From positions 219,105-283,104 of the forward strand of contig CAZTOW010000007.1 in assembly GCA_964615375.1 (NCBI GenBank): a DNA stretch of 64,000 nt, read 5' to 3'. The notes beneath the pieces were generated by a model that worked only from the letters and a program-made list of their open reading frames with translations, was not told where the DNA came from and ran no database searches. This DNA is from CAZKWG01 sp964615375 (GTDB taxonomy: Bacteria; Myxococcota_A; UBA796; CAZKWG01). The position numbers were made by a program, and so were the translations under genes. Every line of letters begins with the position of its first letter. Positions within the stretch are counted from its first letter, which is position 1. Shown in pieces: positions 24,375 through 32,885 of the stretch.

Positions 24375-25858
24375 CGCTGCTCCTCCTGATCTCCTCCCTC
24401 GCCCAGGCGGGCGACTTCATGGACGTCTGGGTGACGACCGCCTTCGAGGACACGAACCTCCTGGCGGGGCCCGAGGCCTACAGCCCCTCGGCCAACTTCG
24501 TCGAGCGCGGCAACCGGACCTTCTTCGAGAACTACGAGAGCCAGACCACCGACGACATCAGTCGCGCCAACCTGGTGCTCTACAAGCGCTCCGACTCCTA
24601 CTTCGAGGGTTGGTCGGCGGAGGCCGCCTTCGTCCTGCGCTACACGCCCTACCTGGACCCAGCCAAGACCAAGCCGGGGGTGGAGATCAAGGACGACGGC
24701 TCCTACGTGCGCCTGATCCGCGAGCTCTCCGGCAAGGACCACTCGGTCTCGCTGACCGGCTATGCCGTGGACGCCGGGCGCTTCCGGCTCGGCTACTCCT
24801 ACGACCTGACCTGGGGCGGCAAGGAGATCTTCTCGTTCACCACCGGCGCCGCACCCGGCGTGCGCCTGCAGTGGCAGAAGGGCGGCAACTACGCCTACCT
24901 GGGCGCCAAGTCCAGCGTGGGCGACTTCATCTACTACGACGAGGAGACCGGCTACCGCGAGACCCGCAACCAGGCCTACTACGGGATGCTGGGCGGGGCG
25001 GGGCTGGAGCTGGCCGAGCGCCTGCGCCTGGAGGCCGGCGCGGGCACCTTCGACCAGGGCCAGATCCTCAACATCACCGACACGTCGAGCGAGCTCTACG
25101 GCGCGCCCATCAACGCCTTCGGCGTCTGCGGCCAGCTCTCCTACCGCACCAACCCGAAGTTGGACTTCATCTCCAGCGCCGACCTCAAGCTCTACCGGAA
25201 TTCTCCGGACTTCGTCAAGGACAGCTACATCTTCCACCGGAGGCTGGACGGCTTCGGCGCGCTGGTGCAGACCGAGGCCAACGTGCTGATGCACAACCTC
25301 CTGGACCCGGAGACCGAGAGCAGCACGGTCATCGAGCGCGGGCTGGCCGCCGACGTCCAGACCGTGCTGGTCTACAACGCCACCAACGTCAGCGTCGATC
25401 TGGTCTACAAGGATCTGCCCTACATCCTCTTCAACATCCCGGGCCTCACCAGCGGCGTGGCGCTCTCCGAGGACATGGAGCGGACCAGTCAGATCTACGG
25501 GCGCTTCCAGGTCTCCCACTTCTTCGAGAAGGCGCGGACCACGCCCAGCCTGGGCGTAGGCATCATGCAGCCCGCCACCTACACCACGACCGACGGGACC
25601 TTCGTGCAGTACACCGAGCGCGACAAGGAGCGCGTGCCGGACGGCCAGGCCCCCGCCGCCATCCTCAGCAGCGTGGCCGGCGTGCAGGTGGACATGACCC
25701 CCCACGTGGTCCTGGTGGGCGAGCTGCTCTACACCGTGGACAACAACCTCTCCGACTACGTGGAGACCGAGGACGGCAGCGGCGGCGAGCGCGTGCCCGC
25801 CCCGGCCAACGAGCGCAACGCGCTGGGCATGAACCTGATGATGCGCGCGCGGTTCTGA
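24371..25858 (+). CDS. outer-membrane beta-barrel protein
   Basis: 495 residues from a GTG at 24371 that overlaps the upstream TGA by 4 bases. MTLLLLISSLAQAGDF is a signal peptide cleaved after AQA. The mature chain has about 20 alternating strands (for example HSVSLTGYAVDAGRFRLGYSYDLTWG, AAILSSVAGVQVDMTPHVVLVGELLYT) and ends MNLMMRARF with a terminal Phe, the usual BAM signal. Third gene of the nucleotidase operon, so possibly a channel for the released product (inference). Confidence 0.8.
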   Translation: MTLLLLISSLAQAGDFMDVWVTTAFEDTNLLAGPEAYSPSANFVERGNRTFFENYESQTTDDISRANLVLYKRSDSYFEGWSAEAAFVLRYTPYLDPAKTKPGVEIKDDGSYVRLIRELSGKDHSVSLTGYAVDAGRFRLGYSYDLTWGGKEIFSFTTGAAPGVRLQWQKGGNYAYLGAKSSVGDFIYYDEETGYRETRNQAYYGMLGGAGLELAERLRLEAGAGTFDQGQILNITDTSSELYGAPINAFGVCGQLSYRTNPKLDFISSADLKLYRNSPDFVKDSYIFHRRLDGFGALVQTEANVLMHNLLDPETESSTVIERGLAADVQTVLVYNATNVSVDLVYKDLPYILFNIPGLTSGVALSEDMERTSQIYGRFQVSHFFEKARTTPSLGVGIMQPATYTTTDGTFVQYTERDKERVPDGQAPAAILSSVAGVQVDMTPHVVLVGELLYTVDNNLSDYVETEDGSGGERVPAPANERNALGMNLMMRARF

Positions 25859-25900
25859 GCCTCCGCTTGCGGGGTTCAGGCGCCGCGATAGGGTCACCCG

Positions 25901-27154
25901 ATGGATGATGTGACCTTCTCACGGCTCCGGGCGGCCCTGCAGGCCACGCCCGACAACCTGGCCCTCCTGGGGATCCTCCTCGGCGCCTGCCTCGAGCGGG
26001 GCGATGTGCAGGAGGGGAAGCGCCTCCTCGGCGATCGCGCCCCCGACGAGCTCGACCCGGCGGGCAGCCTGAGCGCCGCGCGCCTCCTGCAGGACGTGGA
26101 CCCCGAGCGCGCGCTGGGCTTCTACCGGGCCGCCGTGGCGGAGAGCCCCGGGCTGGAGGATCGCGAGCTGGAGGCGCGGCTGCAGGCGCGCCCGGCGCAG
26201 GTCCCGGAGGGTCGCCCCCGCCTGCGCGTGCTGCGCGAGGGTGACCCCGAGCCGAATGCCCCCGACGCCGTGCTCTTCGACGCCCCCCGCGAGCGCGTCA
26301 CCTTCGAGGACGTCGGCGGGCTCGAGGATCTGAAGCAGCGCATCCGACGAAAGGTGCTGCTGCCCATGCAGAAGCCCTCGCTGCTGGAGCGCTTCCGCAA
26401 GCGCACCGGGGGCGGCGTGCTGCTCTACGGCCCCCCGGGCTGCGGCAAGACGCTGATCGCGCGGGCCACCGCCGGAGAGTGCGGCGCCACCTTCCTGAAC
26501 GTCGCCATCAGCGACGTGTTGGACATGTGGCTGGGCGAGAGTGAACAGAAGCTGCATCAGATCTTCGATCGCGCGCGCCAGTCCACGCCCTCGGTGCTCT
26601 TCTTCGACGAGGTGGAGGCCCTCGGCGGCAAGCGGCGACACGCCCAGAGCCCCAGCACGGCCAACCTCGTCAGCCAGTTCCTCAACGAGATGGACGGCTT
26701 CGCCGGGCGGAACGAGGGCGTCCTCGTCCTGGGCGCCACCAACGTCCCCTGGGCGGTGGACCCGGCCTTCCGCCGCCCGGGGCGCTTCGATCGCGTGCTC
26801 TTCGTGCCCCCGCCCGACCGCGCCGCGCGCGAGAGCGTGCTGCGCATCCACCTGCGGGACCGCCCCTCCGCCCCCGACCTGGACCTCCCGGGCCTGGCGA
26901 AGCGCACCGTGGGCTTCTCCGGCGCGGATCTGGAGGAGCTCGTGGAGACCGCCGCGGACCTGGCCATCGAGGCGACCCTGAGCGCGGGTCGGGAGGTGCC
27001 CATCCAGCAGGCCCACCTCCTCGAGGCGCTGGGCGAGGTGAAGCCCACCACCACCGAGTGGCTGAGCACGGCCCGCAACTACGCCCGCTACGCCAACGAG
27101 GGCGGGCAGTACGACGAGGTCCTGGCCTTCCTGGAACAACATGCCCGCGGGTAA
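25901..27154 (+). CDS. AAA-family ATPase with N-terminal TPR-like helical region
   Basis: 417 residues. Residues 1-100 are helical repeats (ATPDNLALLGILLGACLERG, DPERALGFYRAAVAESP) like degenerate TPRs. The AAA domain has the FEDVGGLEDLKQRIRR entry, Walker A GPPGCGKT (177-184), Walker B VLFFDE (232-237), sensor-1 Asn281 in LGATNVP and arginine fingers in FRRPGRFDR (290-298), so it is a classic AAA (FtsH/p97/katanin clade) unfoldase-type ATPase. No protease domain. The last 14 bases overlap the membrane protein gene 27141-27611, and a TPR-membrane protein follows, which suggests a membrane-associated remodelling complex. Confidence 0.92.
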   Translation: MDDVTFSRLRAALQATPDNLALLGILLGACLERGDVQEGKRLLGDRAPDELDPAGSLSAARLLQDVDPERALGFYRAAVAESPGLEDRELEARLQARPAQVPEGRPRLRVLREGDPEPNAPDAVLFDAPRERVTFEDVGGLEDLKQRIRRKVLLPMQKPSLLERFRKRTGGGVLLYGPPGCGKTLIARATAGECGATFLNVAISDVLDMWLGESEQKLHQIFDRARQSTPSVLFFDEVEALGGKRRHAQSPSTANLVSQFLNEMDGFAGRNEGVLVLGATNVPWAVDPAFRRPGRFDRVLFVPPPDRAARESVLRIHLRDRPSAPDLDLPGLAKRTVGFSGADLEELVETAADLAIEATLSAGREVPIQQAHLLEALGEVKPTTTEWLSTARNYARYANEGGQYDEVLAFLEQHARG

Positions 27155-27611
27155 GCTCTACCTCATCGCCGACGAGCCTCGCCCCGGCGCGATGGCCCAC
27201 CTCGTCGTGATGCCGGTCTGGCCGCTGTTCGCCCTGATGTTCGCCGGGCCCTGGCTGGCCTGGCCCTGGGTGATCTTCAACGGTCTGGCCATGGGCAGCC
27301 CGAACCTGCGCCGGGAGATCGGGTGGGTCCTGGGCGGGCTCGTCGGGGCCAGCGCGCTGCTGCTCGCCATCCTCGTGATCGCCGGGCTCACGTCGCGGGA
27401 GGTGGTGCCCTACCTGCTCATCGTGCTCGCCGTGTGGAAGCTGGGCGTCGGCTACCGACTCTACGTGCTGCAGTCGCAGACCTTCGAGCTCTACCAGCAC
27501 TTCGGCGGGATCGCGCGCAACGGCATCGGGCTGGTCGTCCTGGGCGCCCTGATCGCGCCCTGGATCGCCGAGGCCCTCGACAGCCTGTTCTTCAACGCGG
27601 TGCTGCGGTGA
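27141..27611 (+). CDS. small polytopic inner-membrane protein
   Basis: 156 residues with about four TM segments (VVMPVWPLFALMFAGPWLAW, VLGGLVGASALLLAILVIAG, VVPYLLIVLAVWKLGV, IGLVVLGALIAPWIAEAL). It overlaps the AAA ATPase gene by 14 bases and the TPR gene by 4 bases (GTGA), so all three are translationally coupled. No family recognised. Likely the membrane partner of the ATPase. Confidence 0.75.
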   Translation: MPAGKLYLIADEPRPGAMAHLVVMPVWPLFALMFAGPWLAWPWVIFNGLAMGSPNLRREIGWVLGGLVGASALLLAILVIAGLTSREVVPYLLIVLAVWKLGVGYRLYVLQSQTFELYQHFGGIARNGIGLVVLGALIAPWIAEALDSLFFNAVLR

Positions 27612-28537
27612 CCAGCTCCAACGCAGGCCTGCTCGCGCTGGCCCAGCAGTCCCTCCGTCAGGGCAACCTGCACGGCGCCCTCCGCGCCCTGCGCCTCCTC
27701 CTGGGAGAGGACCCCGACGACGCCAGCGCCCACGCCCTGCTGGCCATCACGCTGCTGCGGATGAAGCGCCTGCACGCCGCCGAGCTGGAGGCCCGGCAGG
27801 CCCTCCTCGCCGATCCCGAGCTCCCCTTCGCCGTCCACGCCGTCGCGCTGATCGCGATGATGAAGCGGCGCTTCCCCGAGGCGCGCCAGCACCTCGAGCA
27901 CCTGCTGACCCTGGGCCCCTTCGAGGCCGGATACCACCTCACCTTCGCCCGCCTGGAGCGCCTGGAGGGCAATCTGGACGCGGCTCGGGAGCGCCTCGAG
28001 CGCGCCCGCGAGCTGGACCCGGAGCTGGTCGACCCGGTGGTGGACCTGGGAGAGCTGGCCCTGGCGCGCGGAGCGCTCCAGGAGGCGCGGCGCCTGGCCG
28101 ACGAGGCCCTGGCCCTGGAGCCCGAGGACGCCGACGCGCAGGTCCTCCTGGGCAACATCGCCCTGCACGAGGGGGACGTGGGCGCCGCGCGCGAGCACGC
28201 CGCCGCCGCCCTGCTCGAGGACGTGAGCCACGAGGGCGCGCTCCGGCTCCTGGCCTCCGCCAAGGCCCGGCAGGATCGCTTCCTCGGCCTGTGGTGGCGC
28301 TGGTCCACCTGGATGAACAGCCTCGGGACCAACCGCATGATCCTGGTGCTCCTGGCGGGCTTCGTCGCCTACCGGGTGCTCAGCCAGATCGCCACGGACC
28401 TGGGCTCGAAGGGCACGGCCGACCTCGTCACGGTGGGCTGGCTGGGCATCTGCGTGTACACCTGGGTCGCGCCCGGCATGTTCGCGCGCATGGTGCGCCG
28501 GGAGCTGGGAGAGGTCCGGTTGTCCAAGGACTTCTGA
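27608..28537 (+). CDS. TPR protein with C-terminal transmembrane segments
   Basis: 309 residues from GTG 27608, overlapping the previous stop. Residues about 5-215 contain six or so TPR units (GNLHGALRALRLLLGEDPDD, GNLDAARERLERARELDPEL, GALQEARRLADEALALEPED, GDVGAAREHAAAALLEDVSH). The C-terminus has two TM helices (MILVLLAGFVAYRVLSQIA and LVTVGWLGICVYTWVAPGMF). TPRs bind protein partners, so this probably tethers the AAA ATPase or its clients to the membrane. Last gene of the three-gene unit. Confidence 0.8.
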   Translation: MTSSNAGLLALAQQSLRQGNLHGALRALRLLLGEDPDDASAHALLAITLLRMKRLHAAELEARQALLADPELPFAVHAVALIAMMKRRFPEARQHLEHLLTLGPFEAGYHLTFARLERLEGNLDAARERLERARELDPELVDPVVDLGELALARGALQEARRLADEALALEPEDADAQVLLGNIALHEGDVGAAREHAAAALLEDVSHEGALRLLASAKARQDRFLGLWWRWSTWMNSLGTNRMILVLLAGFVAYRVLSQIATDLGSKGTADLVTVGWLGICVYTWVAPGMFARMVRRELGEVRLSKDF

Positions 28538-28687
28538 GCCCTCGCCGACAGACCCCGCGCTGGGCGGGCTGCGTGACCCGCACACCCTGAACGCATTTTC
28601 CGCATGTGTCGTTGCCCGTCGCGTGGGCTCGGGTGTCGAACCCTGTGAGTGTGGCGCTCCCCCACCGCCCCGCTCCAGGAAGAACCG

Positions 28688-29656
<969 letters not shown>

Positions 29657-29675
29657 GCGCGCCCGGCCCGGCGCC

Positions 29676-29691
29676 TGGCACGGAAATTGCA
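29676..29691 (+). promoter_or_regulatory. sigma-54 (-24/-12) promoter
   Basis: TGGCACGGAAATTGCA: TGGCAC, 5 bases, TTGCA, matching the sigma-54 consensus at every invariant position (GG at 29677-29678, GC at 29689-29690, correct 10-base separation of the two dinucleotides). Transcription should begin near 29702, leaving an 18-base leader with GGAG before the ATG at 29720. It is the only such match I found in the window. The activator gene ends just upstream. Confidence 0.9.
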
Positions 29692-29719
29692 ATAAAAGCC
29701 CGCACGTCTGGAGACCGAG

Positions 29720-31126
29720 ATGCAGTACGAGCCGCGAATCATGAACCTGAAGGTGGGAGAGCTCGTGAAGCAACGTGTCATGGGCGGGGCCATGCGCGAG
29801 CTCTTCGTCGCCTCCCTCTTCTACAATTTCTGCGCCCAGGATGAACACAGCGAGGAGCACGTCGCGTTCCTGGCGGACATCGCCCACACCCGACTCTCGG
29901 CCGCCTCGGCGCTCACAGGGCTGGCGCGCTTCGGCAAGACCCGCGAGCCCGCCGACAAGACCGCCGGCTGGGCGGACCCGCACGCGGTGGGCCTGTACGA
30001 GCGCTACGTCGTGGAGAACCAGCCGTTCACCATCAACATCAGCTACACCCTGCGCAAACGTCTGCACGAAGCCTATCAGGAGGGGAAAGGGACCAGCGTC
30101 CGGGCGCCGAAGCTGCTGATGTCTGTCTACGACGAGGCCCTCAAAGAAGTGTTGATCATGGTCAATGACGCCTTCGGCCGCTTCACGACCGCGCTGAACG
30201 ACATGCAGACCAGGGTCCACGGCGGCCAGCAGGCCTTCCTGGGCCAGAAGGACGCCCTGCGTGAGCTGGCCGGAGAGCGCCGCCACACCGCCGAGAAGAT
30301 CCGGCGGGACACGGGCGGACAGTTCGTCATCTACCCCCTGGCGGGGGACAAGAAGCCGCTGCTGCAGGTCTCCGCCGAGCTCGGCCGCGAGGTCTCCCCC
30401 GACCGGGTCGTCATCGCGAAGAAGCTGACGCTCGAGGTGCCGAACCCCATCGTCAAGGGGATCTGGGCCAAGGGCGGGAACAACGGCGACACCCTCCTGG
30501 TGCAGGTCACCAGCGGCGACCAGACCACCGGACAGGCGCTGTTCGCCGCCGCCCTCCAGGTCTCCGGGCTGACCAGCCTGAAGGTCAAGGCGTCCACGGA
30601 GAAGGTCATCCAGCAGGCCGCCCAGGTCGGCCGCGGCCTGGGGAGCGCGATCAACGACAAGCTGCGGCCCACCCCCCAGCAGCAGCAGCGGAAGACCATC
30701 ACCAAGGAGGTCACCGGCAAGGGCCTGCCCAGCCCGAGGCTGCTCATCCTGAACAAACAGGAGGCCATGGGCAAAGACAAGCCCGAGGAGGTCGTCGCCG
30801 AGGCCCAGCCCAAGATGAGGCAGTTCCGCTCCTCGCTGATCCAGGCGGTCACCCGGGCTCTGGCCATGCAGATCGTCAAGACGCGCCTCCAACAGCTCGA
30901 CAAGCAGGGCACCGGCAAGTACTGGCTCTGCCTCTGGACCGACCCCAACCACAAGGGCAAGCAGCTCGCCGTGGCCGAGGTCTGGCTCTTCCGCGGGCTC
31001 CAGAAGCCCACCGCCCCCCGCACGCCCCACGAGCTCCCCAGGTCCCAGTGGGCGCTCATCCTCAGCACTGAGTGGGCCGAGCTGCGCGCCCAGGACGCGC
31101 CCGCGCCGGCCCAGAACCCCCAGTGA
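29720..31126 (+). CDS. unrecognised protein, tandem paralog 1 (sigma-54 controlled)
   Basis: 468 residues, soluble, no signal peptide or TM helix. Shares a clear pattern with the next gene: MRELFVASLFYNF against LQDFLVAELFFEY near the N-terminus, VGLYERYVVENQPF against VGLHEQHVAASCPL (about 93), then ELAGERRHTAEKI, GGQFVIYPLAGDKKPLLQVS and GREVSPDRVVIAKK (about 190-245), and near the end GTGKYWLCLW and VWLFRG. I do not know this family. The central GGQF-hIxP block is the most conserved and may be the functional core. First gene after the sigma-54 promoter, 14 bases upstream of its paralog. Confidence 0.85.
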   Translation: MQYEPRIMNLKVGELVKQRVMGGAMRELFVASLFYNFCAQDEHSEEHVAFLADIAHTRLSAASALTGLARFGKTREPADKTAGWADPHAVGLYERYVVENQPFTINISYTLRKRLHEAYQEGKGTSVRAPKLLMSVYDEALKEVLIMVNDAFGRFTTALNDMQTRVHGGQQAFLGQKDALRELAGERRHTAEKIRRDTGGQFVIYPLAGDKKPLLQVSAELGREVSPDRVVIAKKLTLEVPNPIVKGIWAKGGNNGDTLLVQVTSGDQTTGQALFAAALQVSGLTSLKVKASTEKVIQQAAQVGRGLGSAINDKLRPTPQQQQRKTITKEVTGKGLPSPRLLILNKQEAMGKDKPEEVVAEAQPKMRQFRSSLIQAVTRALAMQIVKTRLQQLDKQGTGKYWLCLWTDPNHKGKQLAVAEVWLFRGLQKPTAPRTPHELPRSQWALILSTEWAELRAQDAPAPAQNPQ

Positions 31127-31139
31127 GGGAGGCTAAACT

Positions 31140-32450
31140 ATGAAGTTTCGTGAAGAGATCGTCCGGCTCGACGTCGGCGCGGTGCGGACGCGCGGGATCC
31201 GCGGCGCCGCCCTCCAGGACTTCCTGGTGGCGGAGCTCTTCTTCGAGTACCTGGAGGAGCGGAACCAGAAGGCCGCGGCGCGCTTCCTGGCCGATCTCTC
31301 CTGCTCCCAGGCCCCCTTCGCCCAGATCGTCTCCGGCCTGCGACGCAAGGGCAGGGTCCCCTCCCCCTCCGACAAGGGCAAGCCCTGGAAGAGCCCGCAG
31401 GCCGTCGGCCTCCACGAGCAGCACGTCGCCGCCAGCTGTCCGCTCCCGCTGACGGTGGACCCTCAGGCCCGCGAGGCCATGGCCAGGGCCTACGCCAAGG
31501 ACAGCGCCGCCTCCGGCCTCGCTCTCTCCGCCTTCGAGGGCGTGCTGGACGACCTCATCGGCGACATCGAGCCCACGTTCAAGACCTTCCTGCGCGACGT
31601 CGAGGCCATCCAGAAGGTGGCGGGCGGGGGCCGGAAGCTGGACCAGGAGGCCGAGCGCGAGCTGCGCGCGGAGCGTCGGCACACGGCCGAGCAGCTCGGG
31701 AAGCTGGCCGGCGGGCAGTTCATCATCCACCCCGTCGCCCTCGACAAGCGCCCCCTGCTCCAGGTCTCCCCCGAGATCGAGCGGGCCGTCTCGCCCGAGC
31801 GGGCCCGCGTCGCCGAGCGCGTGGCGAAGAAGGTCCAGAACGTCAACGTCGTCACCGGCCTCTGGGCGAAGAGCACGACGGAGGCCCAGACCCTGCTGGT
31901 CTGCGGCAAGAGCGGAGACGCGCGCACCGCGTTCACCGAGGCCCTCAAGGCGCTGGGCGTGAGCTACCGGGTCAGCCAGGCCACCGAGCAGCAGGTCCGC
32001 CAGGCCAGCGCCGCCGGTCGCGCGGGGCTGCTGGCCCAGGCCCGGGACCGCCTGCGCCCGAGCGAGGCCAGCCAGAAGGACAGCGCCGACCGGAAGGCGC
32101 GGGAGCTGCGGGCCACACCGAAGCTCCACCCGATGTCGAGCGGCGGAGGAGCCAACGAGATCGCCGAGGCCGTGCTGCTGGCGCGGGCCGGGCTCCAGAA
32201 GCTGAACCTCTACGAACGCACGAAGAACGCGACCTTGGAGGCCAGCACCATCCAAGGCATGAAGGAGATGCAGTCCGGCAGCGGGCGCTACTGGATCTAC
32301 CTCTTCGCCAACCTCGAGCGGAAGGACGACGATCGGGTGACGCTGCAGGTCTGGCTCTACCGCGGCTCCAGCCCGCCCAGGCCGACCGACATGCCCTCAC
32401 CCATGGCGAGGAAGTTCTGGACCTTGATCCTGGACGCCTACCGAAACTGA
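31140..32450 (+). CDS. unrecognised protein, tandem paralog 2
   Basis: 436 residues; ATG 31140 with GGGAGG spaced six bases. Conserved with the upstream gene: RAERRHTAEQLGKLAGGQFI, IHPVALDKRPLLQVSPEIER, AVSPERARVAERVAKK, VVTGLWAKSTTEAQTLLV, SGRYWIYLF and QVWLYRGSS. No signal peptide, TM helix or enzyme motif. Two diverged copies kept in tandem suggest a hetero-oligomer or two related subunits under one stress- or signal-triggered promoter (inference). Function unknown. Confidence 0.85.
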   Translation: MKFREEIVRLDVGAVRTRGIRGAALQDFLVAELFFEYLEERNQKAAARFLADLSCSQAPFAQIVSGLRRKGRVPSPSDKGKPWKSPQAVGLHEQHVAASCPLPLTVDPQAREAMARAYAKDSAASGLALSAFEGVLDDLIGDIEPTFKTFLRDVEAIQKVAGGGRKLDQEAERELRAERRHTAEQLGKLAGGQFIIHPVALDKRPLLQVSPEIERAVSPERARVAERVAKKVQNVNVVTGLWAKSTTEAQTLLVCGKSGDARTAFTEALKALGVSYRVSQATEQQVRQASAAGRAGLLAQARDRLRPSEASQKDSADRKARELRATPKLHPMSSGGGANEIAEAVLLARAGLQKLNLYERTKNATLEASTIQGMKEMQSGSGRYWIYLFANLERKDDDRVTLQVWLYRGSSPPRPTDMPSPMARKFWTLILDAYRN

Positions 32451-32561
32451 GCGCGCCTGCGTGGCGGAGGGACCGGCCCCTGGTTTGTCCGGTTCTTGAC
32501 CGGCCGGCCCCCGCAGGATCTCCAGGCTCCCATAGAGTGGCTCCCCAGCTCGGGAGTCCTC

Positions 32562-32885
32562 ATGCGCCGCATCGCGCTCCTCGTCGCCCTCTCCCTCGCA
32601 CCCGGATGCGCAGGGGACAAGCTCGCCCAGGAGAGCGGACCAGCCGCCGAGGAGACCGGAGAGAGCGGCGACCCCTCGTCGGAGACCGACGACACCGATG
32701 ACCTCAGCTTCTCGGCCGGCACGGACGGCAACCTGTCGGTGGAACCCGAGCTGGTGAGCATCGACCTGGGCGTGGACCCCTACACCTGGGATCTGCGCCC
32801 CGCCGCCGGCTCATCCCTCATCGACGCGGGCGATCCCAGCCTGCTCGACGAGGACGGCAGCGTGAGCGACATCGGCGCGTGGTGA
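32562..32885 (+). pseudogene. short lipoprotein, probably a remnant of a choice-of-anchor/beta-helix protein
   Basis: 107 residues from ATG 32562 with GGGAGT upstream. MRRIALLVALSLAPGCAGD is a lipoprotein signal (lipobox APGC), followed by a Glu/Ser/Asp/Thr stalk. The last about 25 residues (SSLIDAGDPSLLDEDGSVSD-IGAW) are the terminal motif of large beta-helix surface proteins and match the neighbour on the other strand (SPLIDGGDPDRLDADGSRSD-IGPWGG). No helix precedes it. So either the helix has been lost, leaving signal, stalk and tail, or it is a small independent lipoprotein. Its 3' end overlaps the convergent gene by 68 bases. Confidence 0.55.

Noticed and set aside
28538..28687. Second sigma-54 promoter before the activator gene
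   Set aside because: TTGC is present (GTCGTTGCC) but there is no TGGC at the required distance.
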